From: Pempheris klunzingeri | Taxonomy: Eukaryota; Chordata; Actinopteri; Acropomatiformes; Pempheridae | Length of the DNA stretch: 64,000 bases | NCBI RefSeq assembly: GCF_042242105.1 | Contig: NC_092035.1 | Coordinates: 4,923,477-4,987,476, forward strand | Direction of reading: 5' to 3' | In this document: one piece after another, positions 12,851-25,700 of the stretch | Numbering within the stretch: the first letter of the stretch is position 1 | How the letters are laid out: each line of letters opens with the position of its first letter | The notes under the pieces: model-generated | The model's database searches: none | Told to the model about the DNA's origin: nothing | What the model saw: the letters and a program-made list of their open reading frames with translations, nothing else | Made by a program: the position numbers and the translations under genes

Positions 12851-15800
12851 TCGTCAGATCGAACTTTAAGGCTGTTTAAGAGAATCAGTTTGTTTCTCTT
12901 TATTAAGCCTCACACAGCCGCTAATGTGGCTTATTGACTCCTAGTTTTGGTTTTAACTGTGGAAGGTTGAGTGGAGCCCATTTACTGACATAAGTGGAGC
13001 TTTTAAAAGGTATGAAAGTTCTGGATTTTTTGCTTTTGATGCATTAAAAAACACACTGTGAAATAGTTTATTTCAAGTGTGCTGGCTCTGTTTTGATTGG
13101 ACTTTGGTCTTCCTAAGGCCCACCCTCCTTTAAAGCCCACTGTCTTGTGATTGGACACGGACAACAGTGAGCCTGTAAACATACTAAGTAACTTATCTCC
13201 TCGTTTATTCGAATGGCAAATGGCAGACATATTGAAGCTAAGAACGTAATGTTTTCTTTTTCCTAAAACTTGTCTGACAATAATGTACCATTCCTGGCCC
13301 AGCACACAAACTTAGAAATGACTGTGTTGCTTCCTGACTAAATTTGCTATTTTCTACACACTGGGCTCTGTTGAGGAAATAGCCGTCTGAAGCGCCACGA
13401 ACAATCACGTTGCCGTGTGGTTTTTGTCGTCCCGGAAACACAAAGTTCCAAAGTTGTCTGGTGCTTTCTTCTATTAGAAAGGCAAACAAATGTACTTTTC
13501 CCTGACACCAGAAAAAGCACCTTTTGCAAGATGCAGTGGGGGGAAAAAAAACAACAACTTTCAAACACTCGAAGAGCAATGTTACTTCTGCGCCTGAAGC
13601 AGATCACCATATCAGGAAATCTGTCTGACGTCACCCAGTCAGAATCTGAACACAGCACACATCACAATGGACAGTGGTGTCCTTGTCAGGGACGGCCCAG
13701 TTGAGCTCCTCCACGATGGCACTCAGAGCTCCTGAGCATCCCTACCGTCACTGGTAAACATGGAGGTGCCCTGAAAAACATAGCAGCGACTAACGGTGGG
13801 AAAAGGGAGGAATAGAGACTCACCTTTAAGTCGCTTCCTGTCTGAACCTGTCTTGCCTCATTATTTGAAACCATGACGCAAAATGAGGAATAGGTCCCCT
13901 TCAAGGTTTCAGTCATGAGTAGTTTGACATGTCTGTCTGCGTTGGTAACAGAGTGCAGTTCAGTATCACTCATTTGCTAACTTACCATTAGATGAGTTGA
14001 TCACAGCCACTGTAGTTGGCAAATCCAATTGTTGGGCATGTTATCAGTGGTCAGAACAGTCATATTAAGAATATCTGTGAGCGTGTTGAACATTGTTGTA
14101 ACATTAAAACATTATCGGATGCATTAGCTTGGTGGTTGGTATGAGGCCTCTACTGGATTACTGTGTTGTAAAATGACGTCAGATGATTTATTAAAAAAGA
14201 TGATGCTATGCAGCGGAAGAAGTCTGATGTAATATTGGTGTTTTGCTGGAAGTTATAGCACCTAGTGGGGCCACTGACAGCCAAAATGAAACCGCCTAGT
14301 ACCTTGAATAAAAAACTATATTTTCATTTTTACACTTTTTAATGTGGAAATGTTGCATATTATGGTTATTTTTTGGGGGGTTAGTTCTAACTACTGGCTA
14401 TAAGATCTATCACTTGACACATGAAAGCACTCCTGCCAGATACTGAGCTCTAACCCGTGACCCTAGTCCGCTACTAGATGGCTGTCATTACACTAATAAG
14501 TCGGGCCATTCATTTTGTAAAATGCATCAGGAAAAGCTGATACAGTTTACTAAAATCGCCAGTACTTGTATATTTGTATATTCCTAAGATTACCTCTGGT
14601 TCTGACTTAGAGAAGAAAAGTTGAGGTTTTCATTAAAAGTACATTCACAGCGATACATTAAAAATGTCACTATGAGTTAGATTTGCTATGACAGGAGGAA
14701 GATGAACATTGTTTAGAGGATGAAAAAGGAATTGCTGAAATCAAAATACAGCTTGATTCGGGCAAGATTAATATTTTAGGGAGCCCTTTGCCTCCACAAG
14801 AACGAACAAACAGGTAATTTGTGCTGCAGGCTTTACAGACAGACATGACAAGGCATGGCAAAATCAGAATCGCCGGCAGTCTCTGCAATTATTACAAATC
14901 ACTGGATGTCCACAGCTCATATTGATCCTCTGCAACAGGGAGGAAAGCGGGAGTGACAGCTGTAATTTGTGCTAAAACTTTTCAGATTATCAAGAGCTTC
15001 TTTCTGAGTTTTGTGAAACTCCAGAAAAGAGGAGGAAGTCTTATCCCCCCCCCTCTCCCGTCTGTAGCGCCTTGACCGGATCTTTCATTGTTGCTTTTCT
15101 CTCCTGTTGACTTTGAGCAAAGGGAAATGGAGAGCACAGTGGCACAACAGATGGCATCTCACACCCTCACTGTCCCCTGAGCCCACTCAGTGACCAGTGC
15201 CATGCTGCCACTCTGGGCGCAGAGACTGTGAGGCAGAATTCATTAGCAGGATCAGGCTGGCAATAAGGAGGTCTAAAACATGAGGATTCACCAGTCAGAC
15301 TCAGACCCAACATTTCCTGTGTCGCTTCCTTTTTCGAGGCACTCGGTTTGTCACCGGGGTTGTTGCTGCGAGTGCAAAAACCCCCACGGTGAACGATTAT
15401 CACTTAGCCTTGTGGTGAAGATCCACGAAAACGAGTCATTGATTCAGGAAATGAAACCACCTTGAGCTAAACCAACTGTGTGTAAACACACTTTGTAGCC
15501 ACACACCAAAACAAATCCATATAGAAGACACAGTCCTTCACGAGGGATTTTCAAACACCTCACTCTGTCACAGTGTCTGGATTGTGATGGCAATAAATGG
15601 ATTGAGGCAACCAATTCACACTGGAATAACCTTTGCCAGCACGCTCTAACCTTGTTGCTGGCCGCACCTCAGCCTCTTATGCTTGGTCTTTTTATACAAA
15701 TCGCATTACAGCGCGCTGGCCCTTTTGGAGCAATTTCCAATTGACGACTTTGAGTTGGCATGAAATAGAAACAGACACTTCTGCTAAGATGCAGCCGCAT

Positions 15801-16793
15801 TATCAGCGGTAAGGTCATTGCTAGGTCTCGTGTTTTTAAAACGACCTTTCGATGGCCCTCTGAGAGGCTGTGGATGATAGCAGCTCCAGCTCAGTCAGTG
15901 TTTAATGCTCAGAGATGTAATAAGTGCTCTTTGAACAGATTTCTGCTTTCTCTGGGTCAGTGTGGTTGCATTTGAAATAAGATGGCTTTGTTTGATTTCG
16001 CTGCCCACTTTGCAAGGCTACTCAACGCCGATGTTTTGTCTTGTGTTGTGTTTCTTCCCTTTTTTGCATGAAAGATGTGATGATTCCATTCGCTGCCTGG
16101 CAAGAGCCAGAGATATCTCTCCTCTCCACATCTGGTAGCGTCTGCTGTTTTTCATGTTCATCATCTTAAACTGGCACAGGGCGAGCACAGTTGGTCAGTT
16201 CTATTTCCGTCCCGTCCAGCCAGTCTGCCTGTTTATCAGTGTGTCTAGAACAACTTAGTCCCCAGAAAGCAAGAGAAGCTGCAGCTATGTTCCTTATTAC
16301 ATATTCCCCCTGAAGAACTCCACACTATGTTCACAGAAAACTCTGGCTCCTGAGACAGACTCACTGACTCTCTCCCTCTTACAAACAACATGACTCCTGG
16401 ATTTCCAAACCTGAGCAGAATAGCAAGGAGGGGGAGGAGTTACCCATGATAGGGCACGGTAGTATAGTTACCATTTTATTGAACAGATTCGCTTCTGGAA
16501 TGAACATAGCTGCCGATAACTGACATTGAGAGAAAAAAACACCATTAGAAGATTTTAAAATCCTATCCTAAGCAACATAAACACAACAAGTGATGAAATG
16601 TAACAAGTAGTTACATCCTCACCTACACTATAAATTAGTCAAATCTGCCGAATCCTGCCGAAATAGAATATTTTCTTAAATTATACAGTGTTTCCTTCCC
16701 ATTAAGCCTGAGTAAATAATGATTTCACCACATGCCTCTGTTTGACTCACAGTTAAGTCTTTCCTGTCTGAATTTAATGCAATATGTATTATC
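12851..16793. other. Gene-free flank, block 5
   Basis: No recognised gene. Overlapping ORFs on both strands at 13,000-13,970 have no recognisable family and may belong to an old repeat. The 15,000-16,440 stretch is unique-looking sequence with no exon that I can support. Confidence 0.55.
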
Positions 16794-16935
16794 AATTTGT
16801 GTCTGAGGAACGTGGGGCGGTTTTGAAGATCAGGTCCAACAGCACCACCCTCTGACCGTCCGGAGGTACTGCAGGTTGGTCGCCAGTCTCCATGAATGAC
16901 TCATAATCCAAATTATGTAGCCAGTCATCATGGCT
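16794..16935 (-). pseudogene. Protein-like terminal exon or retrocopy fragment, unknown family
   Basis: Read on the minus strand, a C-rich tract ending in CCCAAATAG could act as a splice acceptor. It leads into an open frame that encodes about 46 residues. These include HDDWLHNLDYESFMETGD and, further on, GQRVVLLDLIF, and the frame ends in a TGA at about 16,794. About 20 bases past the stop is ATTAAA, a possible poly(A) signal. The balanced acidic and aromatic composition looks more protein-like than the other short ORFs here. I do not recognise the family. It may be the last exon of an unknown gene, a retrocopy remnant, or chance. Confidence 0.25.
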
Positions 16936-17436
16936 ATTTGGGGGTGGGGGGGGGTTGGCAGCAGTAATATCAGTAATGATAAAAAGTGTCAAGTATGGAG
17001 GCTTTGGCTTGTCCATCATTCATATCCCAACTCAAAAAGGAAAATGGAACAGACAGTATTAGGATGTTTGGGGATGATGGAAGTGGTTTTTGACTGTTTA
17101 CTACAGAGCTTTCATGCTGCAAGATAATGATACAGCCAACTGAATTGACCTAGGTGAATCATCGTGTTTTTCCAGGTAGTACAAGAGACGAAAGCGCACA
17201 CCGAGGAGGCACTCTCACTGGTTTGTTTCTCAGATGTCTTGACGTGTCTGCCGAGTTCTTGAGGAAGCCTGGCACTTGTCTGACCCGTCTACTCCCCTGA
17301 TCAGCCGGTAGCTTCGACAAACTCCTCAAACTCGTCTCCTGAGAGTCCGCTGGAGGCCTGGGATGGGCTGAAACCCCCCCCCTCCTCAGCAGCATCATGT
17401 CAGAGTTCTCCCATACAGCACATACAAAGAGGTAGG
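16936..17436. other. Gene-free sequence, block 6
   Basis: No recognised gene. It includes a short G-rich tract near 16,940-16,955 and a minus-strand ORF that owes its length to the adjacent (CA)n tract. Confidence 0.5.
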
Positions 17437-17472
<36 letters not shown>

Positions 17473-17644
17473 CTGCACAGTCCTGTCCATCACCGCTCAC
17501 CGCCGGGGTTGCCACAGACATGTACTGACATCACAATTAAACCGAGAACGCCCCAGCACTGAACGGTCATCCATCACATGCACCATAAGCACACACACAC
17601 CAGCACACACACACACAGAGGGAGAGAGAGAGAGAGAGAGAGAG
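17437..17644. repeat. Compound microsatellites (CA)n and (GA)n
   Basis: A (CA)n tract occupies about 17,437-17,469. A second, interrupted (CA)n tract at about 17,590-17,616 runs directly into (GA)n at about 17,620-17,644. The ORFs that cross them are artefacts of the repeat. Confidence 0.85.
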
Positions 17645-17689
17645 CAATGGCAGAAGTGTCTTCCTGCATGCTAAGAGGGAGGTATGCAT

Positions 17690-18435
17690 CTCATGCTGGC
17701 AGCTCCACAAAGCATCTTGATTGGGGTGTGAAAATAAATTTTCAGCCTGAATTGGGCGGCCGCCTCCATCATTCTGCTCCTCTGGAGTGGATTTTCCCCA
17801 TGAGATAAAAGAACAATGCTTTTCCCTTCCTTTTTTTACCCCTTCTGGTTTGAAAAAAAGATGAAACTAATATTATCACTATTCTACACTTTCCCTGCTA
17901 ACACCCCCCCAGTGACTACTCAGTGCTGCCACAGAGGTGCAGATAGTTTCCAGAGTATGAAGGCAGATGCCCTCTTTGGGCCCCCTGGCACTCAGCAGGC
18001 AGGCGGCCCTGTGAGTTTGATCTCATCAAGCAAGCACGTCCGCCTCCATTAGTCTCTGGCATTGTGCTCAAAATTGCTCTGACTTGTCGGGTGATTACCT
18101 CAAATGAACAATTAGGCGGCTGGCTGTCACAATAACTTGCTCCCCGTCTGAGAATTGGCTCGCCGGTTTTATCGGCTGCTGCTGCCATCAAGGTGCTCCA
18201 AATAAATGATCCATTCTGGGGGGGGTGGGAAATGTCAGCTCATAGCGCTCATAATGAATCGGTGCACGACATCTAGTCTCATGCTGCGTAATAGGATGAT
18301 GAGGGAGATAATGCAGCTATTGGACAATGAATTCGTTGGCAGGGGAAGTTTCTTGAGGTGATCGGTGAACGCATTTTGCATTAGAGTGGAAAATATGTTC
18401 AGAGGGCCAAGATTCTTTAGGATGGATATCATTCA
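17690..18435. promoter_or_regulatory. Candidate conserved non-coding block B
   Basis: This is a long stretch of complex, repeat-free sequence within the gene desert. It combines homeodomain-type cores (CCATTAGTC near 18,048, GGTGATTACC near 18,091, ACAATTAGGCGG near 18,109), a SOX-like ACAATAAC near 18,129, a TALE-like CTGTCAC near 18,124 and AAATAAATGATCC near 18,200. A second part at 18,236-18,430 is similarly complex. No ORF in it resembles a known protein. I consider it the most enhancer-like region of the window, but conservation has not been tested. Confidence 0.3.
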
Positions 18436-19164
18436 GTCTAATTTCTGTGTGTGTCACAGTGGCATGTTACTGTGTGTAGTGAGTTAATACTCTTAATGTT
18501 CCCATTTATTAGCAATAGTGTAAGAAAGTCTATTTATTCTGACTAAGGTTTCTTCTCAGATTCTGTAATCAGTCTACATTTCCACACTATGGATTGATCT
18601 TTAACAACAATGAATACTCTGTGTCTTATAAGTCAGTTGTGGTTGCACTCATGTAATGTTGGCAGACTCATGATGGACAATTGAACAAAGACATTTTCAA
18701 AACCAGTGCAGCAAAACCAGAAAAATCTACTTTTTTTTTTTTTTATTACATGTCGCCCTCCTCCTCGTCAAAACCTAGCGCCTACATTACCCACAATGCA
18801 ACTTGAGCCTATAGCCTCAAGCGCCTAGCCTGCAGCCCAACTGGTCCAGTTTACGTTTGCTCTTCCTGTTTTTCTCCCTGTTGCTATTTTAACATCTCAT
18901 CACTTTAGCAAATAATTAAAGCGGCCGTAAAGAACGAATAATTAAAGAGCTCCCTGCACTGGATTCGCAAGAATAACTTCCCAGGTGCCCGGGAAACCCC
19001 CTGACAACAAATCAAAAATTAATTTCACACCTGGAGGCTCGTATCAGCATGCTTAAGCACTTTATGTGTATTAAATAACCCGTGCAAGTGTCCAAATATC
19101 ATGTTTCGCCTCGCCTCGAGTGGGACTCGATGAAGCCTGTGGCCAGATACATTTCTGATTTCAT
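18436..19164. other. Gene-free sequence with a ZNF143-like motif
   Basis: No recognised gene. It has a poly(T) run near 18,731-18,744. At 18,787-18,805 lies TTACCCACAATGCAACTTG, which fits the Staf/ZNF143 (SBS) motif. The same wording is also common in fish dispersed repeats, so it may be repeat-derived. Confidence 0.45.
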
Positions 19165-19435
19165 CTAGAGCCGCGACAATTGGTCTTGTTTTCATAAGCA
19201 ATTAATCGTCAAGCAAACATGCCAAACATGTGATGGTTCCACACGCTTTAATGTCAAAACACGCTGCTTACATCCTGCTAAATTGAATATTTTGCCGTTT
19301 TGTGGTCAGACATTTGAAGATGTGAGCTAAAGTGAGGCATTTTAACTATTAGAGACCAAATGATGAGCTGCCTAATAAATAAGTCACTTGGCAGATGAAT
19401 CAATGATAAAGGGAACCATTAGTTGCAGCGCTAAT
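19165..19435. repeat. Diverged 'AAAATAATCG' dispersed repeat, copy 1
   Basis: One edge reads CATAAGCAATTAATCGTC. The other reads GATGAATCAATGATAAAGGG followed by CATTAGTTGCAGCGCTAAT. These match the ends of the very common teleost repeat with 'gattaatcgataatgaaaataatcgttagttgcagccc'. Shorter related copies lie at 41,634-41,690 and 55,590-55,668. Confidence 0.5.
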
Positions 19436-20682
19436 TTCATCGCCATGTGATTTGAAACATTGATAAATCCTGTTAAAGTCACCATGCTGTTGCTTTATTT
19501 ACAAGATCTTTTAAGCGCTACAGTGACTCAGTGTATTGTGTGACAGCAGATTTGACTGTACGACATTTGTTCTGTTCCAACAGAGGAAATCAGATTTAGC
19601 TCCGTCTTTTATTTAAACTACATCAAAGTGCTTCAAGGAAAATCTGGCAACCAAAATGATGAGAACATGGTTATTTCATCGGGCCTCGTTTGAGCAAATG
19701 TGAGGCTCCCAGTCGCTGATGACAACTTGCTCGACTTGTTTGTTTGCACTCTTCTCTCTTCATCACCAGAGCAGCACGGCTATTCTGTAATCATCACTGC
19801 GTTGCCCCATGCCCTCCCCAAATCCCCGAGCACAAGAAGTAGGAGCTAGGAGTTGGGAGTCTGCTGCAATTGGTCTCAGCCACGGTGGGCAAGTCATCAG
19901 AAGCAGCATCATTGGTTCCGGACACATCTCCACTGGAGTGTAATCTATGTCTTTGTGTGGTTCATGCGAGTGTGTGTCTGTCTACCTCTCGGGCAACTTG
20001 AGGAGAGCCCCCGCAAGGAAATCCTACATCAGTGCCGACCAGATTACCGATCAGAGCGTGACCAATGTCAGAAAGCGCAGAGCGGAGTAATGCGGCCTAA
20101 TGGCGAGACAAGCCGGGGACTCTTTAATGGTAATGAATACACAATGTGAGCCCAAGGCGGGGGGAGAGGGAGGGCAGGGAGTCGTGACCAGACTGGTGAG
20201 GAGGGAGAGATAAACCACAGTGTGTGGGGAAAGGAGAGGAAGGTGTGATGTTGACTGTGTGTGTTCAGGCAGCTTGACAAAATAACAAAACACCTTACAC
20301 AGCCAAAGTATGAAGTAGTAACTGGGCCTTTTGGTCATATCGCATGATCTTCATCAGCAGAAGGTTCGTTCTTGGCTCAGAAAGAAAAGAAATGATGTAC
20401 TTTGTGTACATTCGTTCAGACAACACTTACTTCGGCTACAAACATCCATCATTAAATCACCAGACACTACACAGAAAAACATCGAGCAAGATGAATCATC
20501 TGTTTCTGTTCATAGTGTTGACTTAATTAAGTACTTTGTAATTATTTTGTTTAATTGTTTTAATAAAGTGATCTGGTGTAAATGATACCAGCCTCGGTCA
20601 AGGCGGTGCGATATATCAGACGGGTGTGATCTCCTCTGATGGGCAACACTTGGTCAGAAAAAATACTTTGGTTTCTTGTCAT
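19436..20682. other. Gene-free sequence, block 7
   Basis: No recognised gene. The stretch 19,800-20,160 is complex, GC-richer sequence with homeodomain-type cores (TTAATGGTAATG near 20,124) and could be regulatory. A segment near 20,325-20,360 (TTTTGGTCATATCGCATGA) resembles 37,081-37,125 and is probably a small dispersed repeat. Confidence 0.45.
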
Positions 20683-20880
20683 TTAAGACTTTCCTGAAGA
20701 CGATCCGAAGACTGGTTTGCGATCTGCTCTCTGCAGGAAGCTGTGGGAGATTTCTCTGCATCTGACCAGCATTTGTGCACATCGAACAGTGGCGAGCTCA
20801 TCTGGTGGCTTTGCTGACCAAATGACTGGACAGTACTCAATATGTGACAAAACTGAGGCTCGGATCACTTGTTGCATGCG
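20683..20880 (-). mobile_element. Degenerate LINE reverse-transcriptase fragment
   Basis: On the minus strand the translation includes VLSHIEYCPVIWSAKPPDEL. This fits the 'hLEYCpVIWSsA...L..LQ..QNRAARL' segment just C-terminal to the palm domain in L2/Rex-type fish non-LTR retrotransposons. Only about 60 residues are readable before a stop, and the expected QNRAARL block has decayed. The upstream ORF at 20,865-21,080 shows no RT motif that I recognise. This is a dead 3' fragment with no intact enzyme. Confidence 0.5.
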
Positions 20881-22404
20881 TAGTTTTCCTGGTGTTCATA
20901 ACGATATGAAGCAAATGTCCCGAAACTGCTGAGACCTTGGCTGAAATTCACATATTTAAAAAGACACTCGACCGAATTCTTGCCTCTACGGCCCTTTTTT
21001 TTAGCCCTTTCAGCCCTAAATGTGTGAGCTAGCCTTGACTTGTCACCTCTATCAAGCACTATACTTTTCATTATTTGCATAGTCAGGATTTTGAATGAAG
21101 TTTCCTCACTTCTGGAGCAGAGCCCGGTTTCCCGTCATCTCTCCAGCGAGCGTGCTGGTTCGCCGTGATGGCTTACTGGGACCGCTGAGCTGTTAACCAA
21201 TTATGTTTCTGTTTGTTTCACCTTTGCTTCTCCCGCTATGACGAGCCGGAATATCTGCTTTGAAAAAGGTCGACACAGGAGCCTCGCAGCTGTCTTGTGT
21301 TAATTAAGGCTAGTTGTTAATAAATATTAGTTTAGTTTAGTTGCTTTCCACTGCCGTGATGTGAAAATATATTCCAGTTTGAATGTGGTGAGGTCCCAAG
21401 TTCAATTTGAATGTATAAAGTTTATTCAAATTGCTTTGCAAGAAGCAGTAAACTTAGAGAAGACCGGAGGGAGGTAGAGATGAAGAGCGAGTGGTTGCAG
21501 CTGAGCCTGTCTTGTTGTATTTCTCATTTACTGTCTGTTGTGTGCACAGCCTCTCTCCCCATGTGATGATTCTCAGCCTGTGTGTAACAAAGGCTTCCTT
21601 CAGTGGCAGGGCCAATAAAAACAGGAATTAAACATGATCAGAGCGGCTCTTCACCTTTTCTTCATATCCTCCTGTGGAAGCCCACAGAGACGCAGCGCCA
21701 GTTAAGCCTCTCTCTACGCTTGACAATCTCTCGCAATCTTTATCCTCCTCTCTCTTCGCTTAATTTCAGAGCTTTTCGGGATCTACGTTTGTTGTTGGCA
21801 TTTCTATTAGTGGGCTTGATTGTGGCGATCAGAGTGATGCTGGTCTCCATGTGGTTCGGCAGCTACAGAAACAAGGGTGGAAAGCAGAAAATCCAGTAAA
21901 GAATTTGTATGTCAGACAAAATCTTTTCAATGATGGCACAATCTGAAAGCTGCTGACTCTTATGTCGCTGTGCAGGTTGGTGTCTTATAATCATGCTGCT
22001 GCATATGTTCTATGTCATATTGCAAGGCTCTGAAAATCTGAACAATTAGAAATGATCAAAATATTCATTGCAACTCACACGATGAGGCATTAAGTAAAAG
22101 ATTTTAATGTCCTAATTTGACTCATTTGGCTTACTGCACAGTTTCATTTCAGTTAACGATAATAATCTGGCCAACAACAGTTAAACTAGGTGTGAAATAA
22201 CAGTGAAATGTAAATGCTCCCATTCATTTGAATCAGGTGTTTTGGAGCAGGGAAACATCTAAAAACCTGCAGAGCAGTGAGGCTCCAGGACCAGGTTTGG
22301 GAAACAGTGCTGTATTGTAATACCAATTCTGAACTCCTCACAAATACCCCCCCACATTATAATAGAAAAACTAAAACTAGCATTTCAACATTTAGGAGAT
22401 GGGT
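20881..22404. other. Gene-free sequence, block 8
   Basis: No recognised gene. The 98-codon + ORF at 21,603-21,899 has a hydrophobic stretch but no family that I recognise, and I leave it unassigned. Confidence 0.55.
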
Positions 22405-22740
22405 TGTCATGAAATGCTTTTGTTGATATTCATGGTGCATACAAGATGAATCCTAATTACATCGGTGACCCTCTGACTTCCTCTGAATCCGTTGAATCTT
22501 CAGTGGAAAATTTGGAACAGACGTTCTTGTCCCCCCTGAGATGAGGGGGATTATGCAAACCTCCCTCTGGTCAACATTCTCATTTGTCCCAAACTTATGA
22601 CATCCCCTACAGTCTCACCTGTATGTTTAGTGCTCATTAGCAAATGCTGGCCTGCTAACGTCAGCGTGATAACATCCTGACTGTGTTGGCATTCAGACAT
22701 TAGCATTTAAGTACAGCTTCGTGGCTGTAGTCTTATTACT
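22405..22740 (+). repeat. Dispersed percomorph repeat ('ATTGCCATGAA' type), copy 2
   Basis: The order of blocks is TGTTGATATTCATGGTGCAT, GATGAATCCTAATTACATCG, GTGACCCTCTGACTTCC, TTTAGTGCTCATTAGCAAAT, GCTAACGTCAGCGTGAT and AAGTACAGCTTCGTGGCTGT. This follows the 3' half of the same percomorph repeat as 12,685-12,850. It has no coding capacity. Confidence 0.65.
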
Positions 22741-25700
22741 TAGTATCATATTGTAATTCATGGTGGATATTATTACTTTAGTCAGTATTTCTCAACATTT
22801 CTTTCCCAACATCAGTTTTTCCCCTTTTTTGGTGGAAATGGGCTTCGATACCAGCCAGTTGTGTGTCAGTTACCTTTTACAATGAGTGGCTGAATACATG
22901 CAAGTGAGCTTTTACTCTGCCTCCTCTTGAACTTTGATATTTGTGGATCAACTGTGCAAAACATTCTGGCTCTTCTGCATCATATCGACATTTACTGGAG
23001 TAAAGTTTATTGGAATATCAGAGTATTGACTGAAATCCCTGTGTGAAGACTCGGGCTAAGCAGTGACCACACAGCACCACATCTTCTCTGTAAGGATTTT
23101 GCAGATTGCTCCTTTAAGTGAGAAGCCATGAAACAGCTGCAGTCCATATTTAAAGGAATCATTCTTAAACTTCACTTGAGGTTTTTCCGAGATATCATAG
23201 CAGTATATATATACACACAACCAGGTTCATCGTGTTATTGTTCTTCTCACCCATCATTTTAGCGTTGCTGCTGCACTGATACAATTTCAAACAATTTTCT
23301 CTCCTCTTTACCTTTTTATCACACCTCCAGACCCTACCATCGTTTAAATCTTTGTAAAAGGTGGATTCTGATAAGGGAGTGAATGCAGAGGGGATATCAT
23401 GTGGAAAAAATGTGGACTCTAGATAGACTTAAAACATACAGATCTCTTGAAGTGTCTCTTTGCCTTAGGAAATCCATTATTTGGATGATTACCTTCCGCT
23501 CATGAACCGGGGTACCGCAGGGAGCGCAAGCGACGGCAGTCCAAAAGGACTCGCATTAAAATGCAGCCAAGTCCACACCTTGGATCCTATCAGGAGGTGA
23601 AATCTCTCGGCTAAATTGATCTGTTTCTACACACATCCCTAGATTACATTCTACAATAGATTAGAGGACTGTGGGGGAAGAAGGCATTAGCACATATTCC
23701 ATTTTGTCAGCAGAATGGAGAGCGAGTGTTCACGCTGACTCTGTTTAAGTCTGCTAGTTGACTTTAGTCTCAGATCATAAAAAAAACTCAGTTGGTTTTC
23801 TGTATCAGGGAACAGAAAGTACGACTCGCATAGAAATGAAATCTTTTGTCATAATTAAAATTCACAATGTTAAACAACGTTGCTCAGTCAGACCTGGTGC
23901 TTCATCTGTCCACCGTCTCCAAAGAGGTCAAATTAAACTGAACTTTAACATTACATGGTGGGGTGATTGGTAAAAGTGACAAATGATTTGGATATTTAGG
24001 TTTTTGCAACAAACAAGATACTTGTTTCCTACATGTCCCAAAATGCACATGGTGATCTCTTTGCAAATCCTCCTCTGGACTTCTGTGGGCAGCAAAAGGA
24101 AAAGAATCTTTGTGTCTAACAGTGAATTTTTTCCATGTATGGTGATAAAAGGCTGCTCAAAGTGGCAGCCTAATGGAACGAGCTGACATTGGTTCTGTTT
24201 TTAAAGAAGGCTAAAACATCATGTTTTATAGCAAGCTGTGCTGGAACTAGAAAACCACATCTCTAAACAGAAAAGGGGTTTAGTTAAGCAAACTCGCAGA
24301 CAATTATTGTATAAAAGCAGGAAAATAGGCCTCCCAGCTTGATAAAATAAAATACCATTCATTTGTTTTTCAATAGATGTCTTGCAACTTAAAGAGAGTA
24401 TTTCTCTTTTGTCATTTTTACCTTCCATCTACTTATATGCCCCATTAGCCAGGCTCTTTCTCCTCCATTTTAAAGCTGTAGTTTACTGCCAGCATGCTTG
24501 CTCAGGCTTGTGATTCACAGAAAATGATGAGGTAAAAGCTTAAACCTGGCCAAAATATATATGGCTCTGAAAATAGGTGTCCTATATTTGACCCACTTGA
24601 AGTGGGTGCTTGATTTAACCAGCCAGAAACGTTAACTGCCTTAAGTTGTTGATGCTCCAAACCTTTAGTAGCGCTTATGTCAAGGGTTTTTCTTTTTCTT
24701 TGCCGTTTTTATAAGTAAAATTCAATTTGCTGTAAAATTGTGTAAACCATCGACTTTTTCTTGAGAAAGGTATCCAGCGCCATCGACTCATTCTGACCCG
24801 CTTCCTTTTTCTTAAAGCTGCCTTAATTTGGACTCGTTGGTTGCAAGCATGACTAATAATGCATTTTCCTTAACCGGCGAGAAGAGATGAGTAGAGGAGC
24901 ATCTGAAATCAATGGAGGAGGATTAAGGGGGACCCTGGGGCTTCCACCTTCTCTATTTAGACTCCTATAACGAACACATGCTTCTCTTTAGCCCCCCTGA
25001 GGACAGGAGGGAGGAAATACCTTTAGGCTACACCACCTTGAAAAGAGCACAATAGTACAGTCGCTGCACATAATACAACCGCTGGCTGACCGCTTTATAT
25101 TTTGGTGCTTCACCAATCGTAGTAACATTTCATCACCTGCTCGTTCTGCTTTTATATTCATTAGGTGTTCATTATACAATTTGAACATTATTTGAATTAA
25201 ATGTGATGCGTTTTCTAATGGGAAAAAATGTGACTGTTGTATATCACAAGGGAACACAGGTGGGACCTTTTTTAAAGCTGACATTTCAGTTTCAATTAAT
25301 GTATGCGGAAGACTTTGAGAATGTGCCGTCTTGGAGATGCCGGGGAATTATGGAAATGCAACCTCAGCAAGGAATTGACTGCCCTCAGCTAGGAAATTAC
25401 ACTGCGACAAAATAATTAAAAGCCATGTCTAATTTAAATACATGCCTCTGCACTCTAAAATACCCCTCAGACCCCTCGGTGCGAGTCTGGAAAATGCCGC
25501 TTCTTCAGGTTTTGAAGGGAGATCACCCGCAGGCGTCCGCGCCTAAGCAGCAATGATTGGACCTGCCTTTGGAACGTGTGATAGAGAAGAAAATAAGACG
25601 TAACCCTTTCCGCAAAATCAAAACGGGCGCCCTGCTCCCTGTCTGTTTTTTGTGAATGCGTGAAGCACAGAACAGCAGGCAGGGATCCGTGCAGGGAGAG

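Noticed and set aside
17159..17521. Minus-strand ORF with alternating Cys and Val
   Set aside because: The CV repeat is a translation of the (CA)n microsatellite. Similar ORFs at 11,039-11,390, 32,481-32,732 and 48,379-48,624 were dismissed for the same reason.
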